64,000 bases of DNA from Undaria pinnatifida (GCA_012845835.1 JABAKD010000014.1:9139074-9203073); one strand, 5' to 3'. Shown: positions 42,628 through 53,415, counted from the stretch's first letter. Translations and numbers: made by a program. The notes: generated by a model not told the origin, from the letters alone.

Positions 42628-43756
42628 ATCATAACTACTAGTACATATTGTTCTAGCTAGTATCCGTCCATACCGTAGGTTTGGGCTGCCCAATACCTGA
42701 GCTTTGGTCCGTCAGGTTTTGGAAACGTGCAAGGAGGAGTTTGACGCCGGGCGCTCGATACACCGGGGTTGCTTATTTTGCACTGCAGATCAATCAGTCG
42801 CATGGCAAAGCGTACACCCGGCGGTAACAGGGTATCTCGAGGTGCCATCATGCACGTAAAACGGTGTATTTAAAGAGAGGTTCAGAATAATCGATCAATC
42901 GAGTAGGAAGTGTTGCGAGGTTAACGCGTTATAGTTAGTTTCCCGGTGCGACACTACTCCCAGGTGTGACGGGCACGACCACCCTAGAAATTATAGCGCA
43001 AGGTGCCAATCTCCCAGGTAGACGGACGTAAGAAAGGCAGGTTTGTCGGGTGAGGTGTGATATACGTGTCCAATGCGAGGGGTACAACAGAAGAAATCAT
43101 AGAGCTGGATACAATAGATACGTGTGGTGTTCGGCAGATGTGCTGTTGTTGCTACGGGGTCAATAATACGTATGTACGTCGTAGCAGAGCGGAGCGGGCT
43201 ATTGAAAACAAATCGATATTAATATGGGGTTTTACATGCACCTACTCGCCTCATCGAGGCGGAACGCAGTCCCTTGAAATCGAAAGCCAGCTCAGCGATG
43301 TTTAATGCTCAAAGCACAGCCATGGAGCTCGGTTGGGATCCAGGCATGCGTCTTAATGTACCGATGGCCCCCTTGCTGAATCCGCGGCCGAAAGCGCGAG
43401 GAGAAAACTTGGCCACCGGAGAACAAAACGTGCCAAAAGCAAAAAATGCATCTTGTACACAGAGATATAGAGCTGTGATGGGCCCGCTAAATAATGTCTA
43501 CCACGGTGGAAGGAAAACGTTACGGGTTTTTCGAGGTGTCCATATATCCCGTGTACCTCGACCGTGCTTGCAGTTCAGGATCTTTGTTGGGCGTTCTTAT
43601 TCATACGTGCACCTCATATACTTGAACATATAACACAGGTTTAAGCACCAATCAGGCGTTCATTGTGTCAGGTGTATCCCGCAAGAGGGTGATTATGTTT
43701 AAGGACATTTTGTGTATTCGCATGGATGCCTCCTCAAGCGATGACCCAATGCTGCG
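42628..43756. other. No recognised gene
   Basis: Frames of 60-120 codons (for example 43274-43633 + and 42657-42851 -) lack recognisable domains. Confidence 0.35.
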
Positions 43757-43870
43757 TTAGGGGGGGTTACCCCCATTTGCACTGCCGGGTTTTCACCGTG
43801 GTCTCGTACCGGTGACTCTGTACATCACCGACAAAAATGGTGCAGGCAATTTGTTTTGGCACAGGGTACT
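43757..43870. mobile_element. MITE family C fragment
   Basis: GGGGGTTACCCCCATTT, CCGGGTTTTCACC, GGTGACTCTGTACATCACCG and GACAAAAATGG match the left part of the family C copies. The right part is absent; the minisatellite at 43925 follows. Confidence 0.5.
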
Positions 43871-43924
43871 CTATAGCATGCCATTGCATGGTGGTTTTCT
43901 TTTCTCATCGCAAAGCTGTTTCGT

Positions 43925-45095
43925 GATCCATGGGTCTGCCATGGGACCCCGTACAACCCCCATGAGAGGCACCATGGGAAACCCAGGGGACCCCATGCGA
44001 GACCCCCATGAGGCCCCATAGGGTACTTGTCTGACCCCACGGTAGACCCCATGGGGCACCATGGGTTACTCACCTGACTACATGGTGCCGATTCCCATGG
44101 GGTACTTATCCCACCCCATGGGAGGCTCCATGGTGCCTCATGGGTACTTTTCCGACGCCATAGGACTTTTTGTCTTAACCGACAGGACCCCATGTGGTGC
44201 CCCATGGGGTACCATGGGTACTTATTTCCACCCCATGGGAGACCCCATGGTGCCCTATTGTTCCTCATGGGGTACTTATCACATTCCACGGGGCTCCATA
44301 GGGTAATTATCCTACCCCATGGGAGACTCTATGGGGATCCATAGGTTGTTCCATGGGCTACTGCTTCAACCCCATGGGGCCCCTTAAAAGACCCCATGGG
44401 GTACTTCTCCGACCCCATGAGACCGCATGGCAGGCCCCATGGGACCCCGTATATATCTCACTAATTTATAAAGACAAAAATGTACAACCCCGGGCGTTTA
44501 TAATCTACGTCCGCTACACAGAGTAGACCCATGGGACCCCATGAAACTCCATGGTGCTTCGTATGGTACGTATCTGACTCCATGGGAGACTCCATGGGGC
44601 CCCATGGTGCACTTATCCGACCTCATGTGAGATTCCACGCGGCCCTATGGTGCCCGGTGGGGTACCTATCCGACCCCATGGGAGACACCGTCGATAATTC
44701 CGAACGGGAAACCCCGTGGGGCCCCATCGGGTACCTATTCAACCCCTTGGGACCCCATGGTGCCACAAATGTGCCGCATGGTGCCCCATGGGGTACTCAT
44801 CCGACCCAATGGGACTCGCCATCGTGCCGCATGGGGTAGTTGTCCCACCACATGGGGTGTTTAAATCCTCTTCCCCATTGTGCCTCACGGAGCCCCCATG
44901 GCGTTCCATATGGGGTTAGATTAAATCCCCGATGGGGCCCATGGGGTTGATTAAGTACCCAATGGGGCACCATGGGGTCCCACGGGGTCCTCCGTCGGAA
45001 CCGCTTGGGTCTCCCGTGGGTCACCCATGGCCAGCTCAATGGTTGCTCACGGGTCACCATGGGAGATCTCACGGGAGCCCCCCATGAAACCCCAT
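43925..45095. repeat. CCATGG-rich minisatellite, ~43-bp period
   Basis: Units of the type GGGGTACTTATCCGACCCC-ATGGGAGACCCCATGGTGCCCCAT repeat with much variation for about 1.17 kb, giving dozens of CCATGG palindromes. Bases 44452-44525 are an unrelated AT-rich interruption. Met-Gly-Pro-His type frames on both strands follow from the palindromic unit and are not genes. Confidence 0.9.
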
Positions 45096-45821
45096 GGTAT
45101 AGTCAAATAAAAAGTTCTCGCGGAAACAATGAAGATAACGTACACCAATCAAAAAGAAAAATAGTTAGTAGTGGGAGTGATCCCGAGTCACGCGAAAAAA
45201 TCCCCAAAAGGCCCCAAAAGCGCCCCCCCCCCCCCCCCCCGCTGCCGTAGCCCGGGTCCGATACTTACGCCTCAGGACCCGGTTTAACGTTTTCGTTGAT
45301 CTCTCAACGATGCAAATGTTTAATTTGACCGTTTGGATGTAATGATACCGCGCAAGGGACAAATATGTACACCTCAACGATGTGTTTTTTTTTAAGGGCC
45401 TTTGATGTATTCGTGTGTGCTTGAGGCAACATGCTACGGTAGATTTGAACTTTTTTTGTTCTTGACTCCTCACTTGTTTGAGTAGCTAGAGCTATACTTC
45501 CAAGTATAATAATACCTCAACGAAAACACTTATTTTGGGAAAACTGAAAGTTTGAGCCCTCGCATCCCCGCACGGCCGGGGCGGGGTACGCCGGTCGGCG
45601 TTTCACTGGCCATCATGCATGAAATAATTTCATTACTACAACCCCCCCTGCCAGAACCTTGGGCCCTTGTATGCCCCAGGATACGGTACCATAAGGGTCC
45701 TCCTTTAGGGGCTATTTTTTTGCGGTAGATCGGGGTCACTCGCGCGAGTAACCCCGCTGTGTTCCTTTGCGATCTTACGTATTATTCTTGTTGGCAAGTC
45801 GACGAAATCAATCGGCATAGA
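45096..45821. other. No recognised gene; C run
   Basis: About 16 C at 45225-45240. Near 45735 there is a GGGTCACTCGCGCGAGTAACCC palindrome of the family C type without clear element ends. Confidence 0.4.
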
Positions 45822-46362
45822 GAGCAAGGCTACGGAAGATGGTACCCCCTAATCTTCAATACCTGGTCTTCACCAGTCGCACGCGTGACTGTACCTTGCA
45901 CTGACAAAAACACGTTGGGAGATTTGTTTGGCGCAACTTAGCTAACCATCCCGACCGATTCTACGATACCCCCCCCCCCCCAAAACCGGCGATTTTTTGT
46001 TTGACGAATGTTTTATGGCTGGTCGACACGAGGAAGAATGCTATTAAAAACCCATTCCCACACATTTTCATGTTCGCAAAGGTCTATCGAACCATGGCGT
46101 CGGGGCGGCAAGGGGCACCGTATTTCAGAAGATATGCCCGAGAGCTGGTTTCAAAACCGGCGATTTCGTTAAAAAAATTCTGGGGGGGCTACCGTAGTAA
46201 GACTCTTCCATTAAAGATTCATATCGAAAAATTGAAACAGCACAAAGGTCTATGACCGCAAGGATCAGGGGGGTGGGTCACTCGCGCTAGTGACCCTGAG
46301 CCACTGCAAAAAAGGCTCCGAAAAAGAAAAGGAAAAAAACTTACGGTCCCGTAGCTTTGGTC
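45822..46362. mobile_element. MITE family C, enlarged copy
   Basis: The left end is GAGCAAGGCTACGGAAGATGG followed by TACCCCC; the right end is CCGTAGCTTTGGTC. The interior has GTCACTCGCGCTAGTGACC and GAGCCACTGCAAAAA. It is ~540 bp, about 200 bp longer than 30563-30888, with a C run at 45969-45982. A second GTAGCCTTGGTC end and another CACTCGCGCGAGTG palindrome at 46420-46490 suggest an adjacent relic. Confidence 0.5.
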
Positions 46363-46520
46363 AGGAATGGTAATGTGCACGGTACGCCATCATAATCGCC
46401 TAGACAATTTCTGTCCGTGAGGTACTGAGTCACTCGCGCGAGTGGTGAAAACCCGGCAGTATGACACTGCACTACCGTAGCCTTGGTCCTGTCTTCGCCA
46501 AACGTAGCACGAACCTTTAA

Positions 46521-47498
46521 CTATGTGTGGGGGGGCGTTGGGCCTAAATTGTTAGCCAAGGGGCGAGTATTCCCCTCACCCGTAGCCCACCTCCCCCCGC
46601 CTAATATCTTGGCCAAAAGCCGAGTGTCTTCATCAACCGTAGCCCGCCTCCCCCTGCCCAATTTCTTGGGCAGAAGACGAGAATCCTCGTCTACCGCAGG
46701 CCTTCCCCCCGCGCACAACGTCTTGGCCGGTAGCCGAGTATCCTCTTCAGCGTTAGCCCCCCCTCCCCCGCCTAACACCTTGGTTCGAAGCCAAGTATTC
46801 TGGTCAAGCGCAACGGCCCTCGCCTCGCCCGCTTGCGTGGCCAGAGGATGAGCATCCTCTTCCCTCACAAACCCCCTTCCCCCCGGTAACTCATTGATCG
46901 GTGGTCGAATATCGTACTCGGCGGTTGTCCCGACTCCTTCGTCTATCTTCTTGGCTTGAAAGCGAGAATTTTCCTCCCACGTAACCCCCCTCCCCCCTCC
47001 TAACGCGTTGCCATGAAGTCGAGCATCCTTGTCCGTCGCCGTCGCCGTCCCCCGCCCCCTGCCCAACGTATTCGTTTGAAGGTCCTTGTCGTCCACAGCT
47101 GTAGCAACTGAAGTCTTGGCCTGTAGCCCAGTATCCTCCTCGGCCACAGATACCCTAGTATCCCCCTCAGCCGTCCCCTGACTCCGTCGGCCTGATTTGT
47201 TAGCTAGAATGCGGGTATCCTCCTCCCCCGTAGACCTCTCGCCCCCGTGTAGATTCCTGGCCAGACGACGAGCTTCCGCATCATAGGCGGCCCTTCTCCA
47301 TCCACTCCCGGGTGTCATTAGACTGTTCGAGGCGGGGGAGCGACGGGGTAAGACCCTGCTGCTCCTCTGGTTCGTTCTCCTTCGACTGCGTTTAATCTTG
47401 ATGTTTTTTTTGTCGTGAACGTTCTCTGTGCTAGTGCAGTCACTCTTCGGAGAACCTGTGCTGTCGCTGGTGAAAGCGGTACTGCAGATTGTCCCCAT
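46521..47498 (-). CDS. 19-residue tandem-repeat protein (hypothetical)
   Basis: 325 codons. After a Ser/Lys/Arg-rich head (about 75 residues) come roughly twelve units averaging 19 residues, consensus LLAKxLGGGRxATxEEDTR, from about 47300 down to 46560. Units include LRTKVLGGGGGANAEEDTR and LLAKILGGGRWATGEGNTR. The alternation of a basic/Gly turn and an acidic EEDTR end suggests a regular, possibly extended or helical repeat; no signal peptide or membrane segment is visible. The DNA period is 57 bp; two units are longer or shorter. I do not recognise the family. The frame upstream is open to 48038 except for one TAA at 47601-47603, so this may be the 3' part of a ~500-codon gene. It could also be a minisatellite that happens to be open. 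Confidence 0.5.
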   Translation of the reverse strand: MGTICSTAFTSDSTGSPKSDCTSTENVHDKKNIKIKRSRRRTNQRSSRVLPRRSPASNSLMTPGSGWRRAAYDAEARRLARNLHGGERSTGEEDTRILANKSGRRSQGTAEGDTRVSVAEEDTGLQAKTSVATAVDDKDLQTNTLGRGRGTATATDKDARLHGNALGGGRGVTWEENSRFQAKKIDEGVGTTAEYDIRPPINELPGGRGFVREEDAHPLATQAGEARAVALDQNTWLRTKVLGGGGGANAEEDTRLPAKTLCAGGRPAVDEDSRLLPKKLGRGRRATVDEDTRLLAKILGGGRWATGEGNTRPLANNLGPTPPHT

Positions 47499-47600
47499 TC
47501 TTAGAGCGTCGCCGGTCGTGGGTGCTGCTTTGTCGCGATGTGCGGCGTCCTTGTTACGTCGCTGGCGGTCGTTGCTGCCTTGTGGCGGTAGGTAGCGTCC

Positions 47601-48038
47601 TTAACGTAGCGTTGTCGGTGGTTTGAGATGCTCTGTGGCAAGAGGTGGTCTGCGTACGACGAATTCGGGAGGAGGCGGGGTTGAAATGTCGAGTATGTCT
47701 CGTTGCGTGCGGTGTTCGTGCGTCCGGGGAAGGTTCGTCGGTGCTCGGTCCTGCTTTGCGGCGGCAGACGGTGTGTGTGCATAAGGGCGGGGGAGGGTGT
47801 AGTCAGTGTCATACATAACCACATTCGTATTGACATACCTAGTTGACCATGACATATCTACAAAGCCGGGACGGTGTACGCCAGGTTTTGGCCGACCAGG
47901 AAGACCGAGAATCGCCCACAAATCGGACAGATCATCGACCCCCTGATTTGATGTAGATATTGCAGCAAGATTCGTAAGGTCTAGCTCGTCTTTCCCGATG
48001 GGGACTGTCCTATATGCATGATCTCGCGCTTGTTTCAT
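47601..48038 (-). CDS. Upstream part of the same frame, before the TAA
   Basis: 145 codons starting at an ATG (MKQARDHAYRTVPIGKDELD) and in the same frame as 46521-47498. After the TAA the frame stays open for 33 codons up to the next ATG at 47498. The segment reading LPGRPKPGVHRPGFVDM overlaps a stretch related to the foldback arm (GCCGGGACGG...GACCAGG), so part is transposon-derived. It may be an exon, a pseudogene with one nonsense change, or chance; no clear GT-AG intron removes the stop. Confidence 0.35.
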   Translation of the reverse strand: MKQARDHAYRTVPIGKDELDLTNLAAISTSNQGVDDLSDLWAILGLPGRPKPGVHRPGFVDMSWSTRYVNTNVVMYDTDYTLPRPYAHTPSAAAKQDRAPTNLPRTHEHRTQRDILDISTPPPPEFVVRRPPLATEHLKPPTTLR

Positions 48039-48956
48039 GGGATGAAGGTCTAGCTAAGGGAAAAGAAAACGTTCAAAAAATATATCTTCTGGCTTTGTTC
48101 GTCAAGCGGCCCAATCGGCGACAGGTCCTGCGCAGCATCCCGTAACGGCAGAGGTGTATAGCATCTTCTGCTTATAATCTAGATTATGATCTGTGCTCGA
48201 GAGGTGTGGATCATATGCAGGGGTGTGTGCATTTCGCTGCGGTATTCGTGCGTTTGGAGGACCTCATCTATGGTCGATGCTGTTATATGGCGATAATTAA
48301 CGTGCGCACGAGGGGAGGAGGCATTAGGTTGCGCGCTACGTTTAGCTGCTGTATTCGGAAAGCATCCATTGTGGCCGGTGCTGATGCGTGTCGATACGCG
48401 GCGTGTGTGCGGTCACGGGGGGAAGACGATAAAGTAGGGGCGTAAAAACACACCATGCAAAGGTAGGGGCGTGTGCGTGCTGTTTTAGGGGGCTGTTCGC
48501 TTAAGGGGTTATGAGTTTCACGGGTCCATAACCAGTACTTGAGAAAAACGAAAGTACAGCCCGATGAGCAAGCGTACAGCATAGGAATGTTGCCAACGAT
48601 GACACGTGCTAGACGGTAGAGGTCGCAATGCTTGGTGGCACTTACAGCTTGCGCTGTTTTAATTTGTTTATGCCGGCGCAGCCCAATAAACTATTTTCTC
48701 GGCGATGCATACGGCGTAGCCGAAGCCCAAACTCAAACGGAGTAGCTGTTTGGCTCCGCACGAGTCGCCCTGAGCCGCAGAAAAAAGAGCCCCCACAATC
48801 GATCCCCCTGTCGTGTCATGCGCATCACGTAGTGTCAATATGGTAAGGCACCTACACGAGGCAGTTACATAGTAATACCCGGTTCTGTATCTGGGGTGAC
48901 CACACCAGAAAACAACGTAACTAATTGGCCCTGTCATCCATACAAGCAAGAAAGCA
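48039..48956. other. No recognised gene
   Basis: Short frames only. 48600-48640 has GTGCTAGACGGTAGAGGT, perhaps a lone family A end. Confidence 0.4.
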
Positions 48957-49663
48957 GAGGCACAAGGTACCGAAGTCCGTCTTACGAGCGGTTCTTGGAA
49001 GAATGCCGTTTACCGTTCATGCGACTCGCCGAACACCTCACGGCGCTTCGCGGTTGGTGCAAGCAAGGTCTACTTGGTTGGTAAAAACCCGACGTGCTCC
49101 GTCCCGGTATAATGGGTATGCGAGGGTCTACGGTCATACGACTACGGCCATGCAGGAATTGAGTACACCCCCCCCCCCCCCCCCCTGCCGTGACATGCGT
49201 CACATCCTATTCCAGCCCGTTTCGGGCCCTCAGATGACACTGTTATCTCAGAAACAACGGGCGACAGCGACCAACGGGTACAGACGCGGCGGTAGCGATG
49301 AAAGTGCGAACATGCGTCGCCTCGTTGATATCACTTTCAAATTGAAACCCAGGTTAGGATGAATAGTTAACAATACATTCTTCTCCTTTTCGTTAATGCC
49401 TTCATCTCTCTGGACCACGCCGCGGGTACGGTAGCGGCGGGGGGGGGGGGGGGGTACTCAGTTCTTGCATGGCCGCAGTCGTATTACCATAGACCCTCGC
49501 ATCCTGACTATGCCGGGACGGAGCACGTCGAGTTTTCACCAACCAGGCAGACATTGCTTGCACCAAGCGCGAAGCGCCGTGAGGTGTTCGGCGAGCCGCA
49601 TGAACGGTGAACTGCATCCTTCCAAGAACCGCTCGAAAGACGACCTTTGGCACCTTATGCCTA
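48957..49663. mobile_element. Foldback element, long inverted arms
   Basis: The left arm (48957-49190) and right arm (about 49430-49663) are inverted copies, about 85-90% alike by eye: GAGCGGTTCTTGGAAG, TCGCCGAACACCTCACGGCG, ACGTGCTCCGTCCCGGYAT and ATGCGAGGGTCTA occur in both. Each arm ends inward in a run of 15-17 C or G. The loop is ~240 bp of unrelated sequence. A transcript would fold into a ~220-bp hairpin. Single arms lie in two introns of the GCPWD gene (10270, 10880). Confidence 0.75.
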
Positions 49664-49937
49664 CTGTCTTGCTTTTGGATAACAGCGACCCACGACAGTA
49701 GCGGGGGGCTATCAGGTCCTCTTTCTTCAGCGACCCATGGTCTCTCTTCTCGCGAGTGTGCTCTGTTTTGTTTACGAGGCGAATGCTTTTGTTTTAGTTT
49801 CGTCTATACCCATGCCACAAAATATTGTTGCGTTTGTGATGGTTATAGGGAAAATCCTTCGGACGTTTGCACTGGTGGCCTAAATGGCCAAAATATGCGA
49901 ATCAAAATAGGGTTGTCCCCGCTACCGTTTCCACACA

Positions 49938-50219
49938 GGCGCGTGCTACGATACAGGTATACCTTTTTTTGGCGAACATCGTTTCTGAATGACGGGGCTC
50001 TTTGACCTACGAATACTAAACTATACTAATACTATACTAACACTATCGTCGGAAATAGATAATTTTTTTAATATGATTTTCGTTTTATACCTATGCCATA
50101 GGATTTTCCATCCGGTAACAACTTTGTTTTTTCCTCATCAGTTTTTGGGAGAGTTCTTAAGCTCCCCAATTGAGGAATTCTCAGAAAGAACGCGGTGCAC
50201 CTCTAATGTAGCACGCGTC
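49938..50219 (-). mobile_element. MITE family A
   Basis: GGCGCGTGCTACGATACAGG at the left and CACCTCTAATGTAGCACGCG at the right; interior ATGACGGGGCTC, ATCGTCGGAAATAG, CTATGCCATAGGATTTTCC. The ~28 bp before its left end (CTACCGTTTCCACACAGG) are repeated before the next copy, so the two arose by local duplication. Confidence 0.8.
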
Positions 50220-50262
50220 ATTCGCGAATTGAAATAGGTTACCGCCCTACCGTTTCCGCACA

Positions 50263-50527
50263 GGCGCGTGCTACGATCGAGGTATACCTTTTTTCGGCGA
50301 ATATGGTTTCTGAATGACGGGGCTCAGCTTAACCTAAAATCGTCGGATATAGATCATTTTCTTTCACACGATTCTTGTTGCATACCTAGGCCATGGGATT
50401 TTTTCATTCATGCGGTATATGGCAGCTTTATTTTTTTCCGAAAAATCAGTTTCTTGGGCGAGGTCTTAAGCTCCCAAATTGAGGAACCTCAGAAAAAAAG
50501 GGGTGCGCCTCTATCGTAGCACGCGTC
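50263..50527 (-). mobile_element. MITE family A, second of a tandem pair
   Basis: GGCGCGTGCTACGATCGAGG and CGCCTCTATCGTAGCACGCG ends; interior as in 49938-50219 with CCTAGGCCATGGGATTTTTT and CTTAAGCTCCCAAATTGAGG. It lies 43 bp from the previous copy in the same orientation. Confidence 0.85.
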
Positions 50528-51522
50528 CAGGAAACAAACAACCCCTTCTGATCTCAATCTATATGCTCCTGCGTTCGCGGCGCGTAAAATTTTCGAGTAT
50601 CAATGCGCGCCACGGCAGAGGTGCCCTTGCTTGTTCCTAATGTCTCTGCCTTGAGGAGCTCTATACATTAACCGATATACATTTTAACCAACAATGTACA
50701 TTAACCAAACATAAAAAGTTCACGAAATAGAAAACGTGAAAGAACGTGTAACTCTGCGAGAGAATGGGTAAACATTTTAAAACAAAAAATGATAGAAAAT
50801 TCCGATTTGGGTTACTACACACTGTAGACCCAAAAAAGGGCAAAATACTTCCAAGAAAAGAGACAGAAAAGTTCCATTTCGATTACAGTACTACCCTGTA
50901 GATGCAAAAAATTGGTAAAATATTTCTGCACGAAATGACAGAAAACTCTGATTTGGATAAAATTCCGACGATGAAATCCTGGTGATTACCCGTACGTAGC
51001 CGTCGTTGCTCTTCTTCTTGGTGGACACCCGAAAGAACAATTAATTGGCGAACACAGCATGGCGATATTGCGGTATCAATCACGCGAAAACAAATAGGGC
51101 TGCTGGCTGCTGCAATAGGAGTGGTAACTTGCGTTCCGAACGGCCACCCAGGGCGATGCATTTGTACGACGCGCGCAGCAGCAAAATACTTCTCGTCCTG
51201 CGCGTCTCGTTTTTTGAAGACTATCGTGTTTCGAGGGTCCCGTGACTATAAAGGCTATGTTTACAGCAGCAGCTGTGATTGTACAGCTCAGCCCACTCTC
51301 TATTTATAGAACAATTTTGTGAGTGAGTGGTGAACGGTCGTACAACAATACGCGAAAGCCAACAAATCCCCTGGGACGAACTTCACAGCAGCCTTTCCTC
51401 CTAAACAGCATCCATCCCTGGGCACACACAATGACTGTACGAGAGCAGCAAATTTGAGGGGGTAACGAGCGTGAAGGAGCTTGTCGATAGCTTTCGATAA
51501 TAAGCGCATATCGCTCGTCGTT

Positions 51523-51527
<5 letters not shown>
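50528..51527. other. No recognised gene
   Basis: AT-rich at 50660-50900; no conserved frame. Confidence 0.4.

Positions 51528-51567
<40 letters not shown>
51528..51567. repeat. (TC)n microsatellite
   Basis: Twenty uninterrupted TC units, about 30 bp before a family A MITE. Confidence 0.9.
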
Positions 51568-51570
<3 letters not shown>

Positions 51571-51595
51571 TCGCCGTCGACGAGAAAAATCAATC

Positions 51596-52134
51596 GCATG
51601 CTACGTTACGGTAGAGGTGCAGCACTTTTTTTCTGTGGTTCCTCAATTCGGGAGCTTAAGACCTCTTCCAAAAAGGAGTCATCCCACGGTAGGGGTTGCA
51701 GTTGTATGATTGCGCCAAAATGTCCCTGGGCGATTGAGTTCCTCATGTATGTGAGGAACTGCCAATCAATAAAGTAATTTCACGAGTACATTATAGTTTC
51801 GAACTAAGGCATACAAGCTTGGTCGGGTTGTTTGTGCGAACGAATGCCTTCGAAGTCATTTTTCGGGTGAGATATTTAGCTCCTCTTGTGAGGGCCTCAG
51901 TGAGTGACTGATGCTGATGCTGCATGCACCCCTGCCGTGAGATGGCTCAAAGGCTGATTTGGAAAACTATAAACGTGCTACCCAATGAAAAATCCCATGG
52001 TCTAGGTACAAAACGAGAATCATGCACAATAAATGGGGCGTATTTCCGACGGCTTTCTTTCGGTTAAGGAGCCCCAGCCATTCAGAAACAATTTTCAGAC
52101 CAAAAGTGATACCTTTATCATCGTAGCACGCGTC
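51596..52134 (+). mobile_element. MITE family A, interrupted by a family B MITE
   Basis: The left part (51596-51675, GCATGCTACGTTACGGTAGAGG to CTCTTCCAAAAAG) and right part (51953-52134, GCTGATTTGGAAAA to ATCGTAGCACGCGTC) join exactly at the position where intact copies read CCAAAAACTGATTYGG. The insert is 51676-51948. Confidence 0.85.
51676..51948 (-). mobile_element. MITE family B nested in family A, AAAG duplication
   Basis: The ends GAGTCATCCCACGGTAGGGG and (reverse complement) GAGCCATCTCACGGCAGGGG are inverted repeats. AAAG stands at 51672-51675 and again at 51949-51952. The interior (CGAATGCCTTCGAAGTCATT, GGTCGGGTTGT) is the reverse of 57907-58175. The host copy must be older than this insertion. 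Confidence 0.8.
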
Positions 52135-52822
52135 CTTTCAGCTTCCCAAAACGTGGGAGAGGTGTATGTGTGATCTCGCAAGCACTTGGTGCTGTACACG
52201 GTAGACGTGCAGGGGGTGCAGCGGGAGTTTCTGAGCTCCCATTCGATAACATGTCATGGCGTTGGGAGCTCAATGGCTTAAAACTTCCCGAACCATGACT
52301 TCGGAAGCGTTCGCTTCTGGAATGTCCTACCAACACTTCGATGCGCTAGTCCTCACACAAGTATACTCATATAGGTATCGAAATAACGGCGGGTTCCTCG
52401 CAACGTGCATAGACCCGATGGCTCGGTACCTAAATTGTTAACACCTCTGGTCAGGCCATTGCAGCAGTCTCGATACGCATATTCTTGCTCTTAAACAAAC
52501 CGAGTGGTCTTAAAGAAGGTATCTATACCCACTTGACCCTGCGTCCCTCCACAAGCACAAAGCTTTGTAGGATAGTACGCGACATGCGACCCGACCAACC
52601 ATACCACTTTCAATGCACCAGGTATGTGAAGTGCCTATAGTAACTGTCGCCAAAACATAACTGCAGTTTTGACAAAAAGCAACGCACCATGGCGTATGGC
52701 GTTCATCGTGAAACTGGTGTGGGACACACACTGAGCATTAGCATTGCCGCCCCTAAAGTAGAGCATCTCACCTAAAAAGTAAGAATTTTTCATTGGCCAT
52801 GAACCGGCCAGAGAAAACACGC

Positions 52823-52978
52823 AGGTCGGGTCGGTTCGGGTCAGGAGGGATTTCGATCTCACGTTTTTCATTGGGTCAGGTCGGGTCGGGTCGGGTCGGG
52901 TCTGGAGGTTTTCAAATCTGACGGGGCAGGTCGGACCACCCTGACTCGATCCGACCCGCCAAGAGTAACCCGACCCGT
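52823..52978. repeat. (GGGTC)n repeat with inverted partner
   Basis: GGGTCGGGTC runs (52823-52912) are followed by CCGACCCGCC and ACCCGACCCG (52948-52975), so the region can fold back on itself. Confidence 0.7.
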
Positions 52979-53085
52979 GAAACGCCGTGCAAAATATGAG
53001 GTGCCGCGCGCTGATGGCATATCTCTACGAATTGCCTATCATGCACACCTAATTGTGTTATAAATATTGAAATCGTATGGCCATT

Positions 53086-53290
53086 ACTTTTTTGATGAGG
53101 ATAGCCAGAAAGCAACCGATTTCCACGTGCCTTGGCTTTTCACCTTTGTCTCAAGCAATTGGTACAATTACCCGCCGCGGAACAAAACATGGCGAAACAT
53201 GCTTGCCGAAAAATCGAGACACGCGGTGCCGACAACGTGCGACCTTCCGAGGTTTGAAGCATATTATTGTGTCGCATACATACCAGTTTA
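53086..53290 (-). pseudogene. Gypsy-Gag-like fragment, copy 1
   Basis: Shares TTTGTTCCGCGGCGGGTA (reads FVPRRV) and a downstream GTGAAAAGCC...GGCTATCCTCATC block with 53985-54260, but is frame-broken. Confidence 0.4.
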
Positions 53291-53415
53291 GAACATTTTT
53301 TTCAAAGACTCAAGCGTGGTGTACGCGTACACTTTCCCGGCTCCTGGAAAACCCGTGCTGTCACAAGGCGCCGTTCGCCCCCCCCCCCCCCCCCAGTATG
53401 TACACTGTTCGTCTA

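Noticed and set aside
43925-45095. Overlapping Met-Gly-Pro-His-rich reading frames on both strands
   Set aside because: They follow from a palindromic, stop-poor minisatellite unit.
50261-50531. CAGG target duplication around the MITE at 50263
   Set aside because: CAGG occurs on both sides, but the left flank is part of a longer stretch shared with the neighbouring copy, so it need not reflect insertion.
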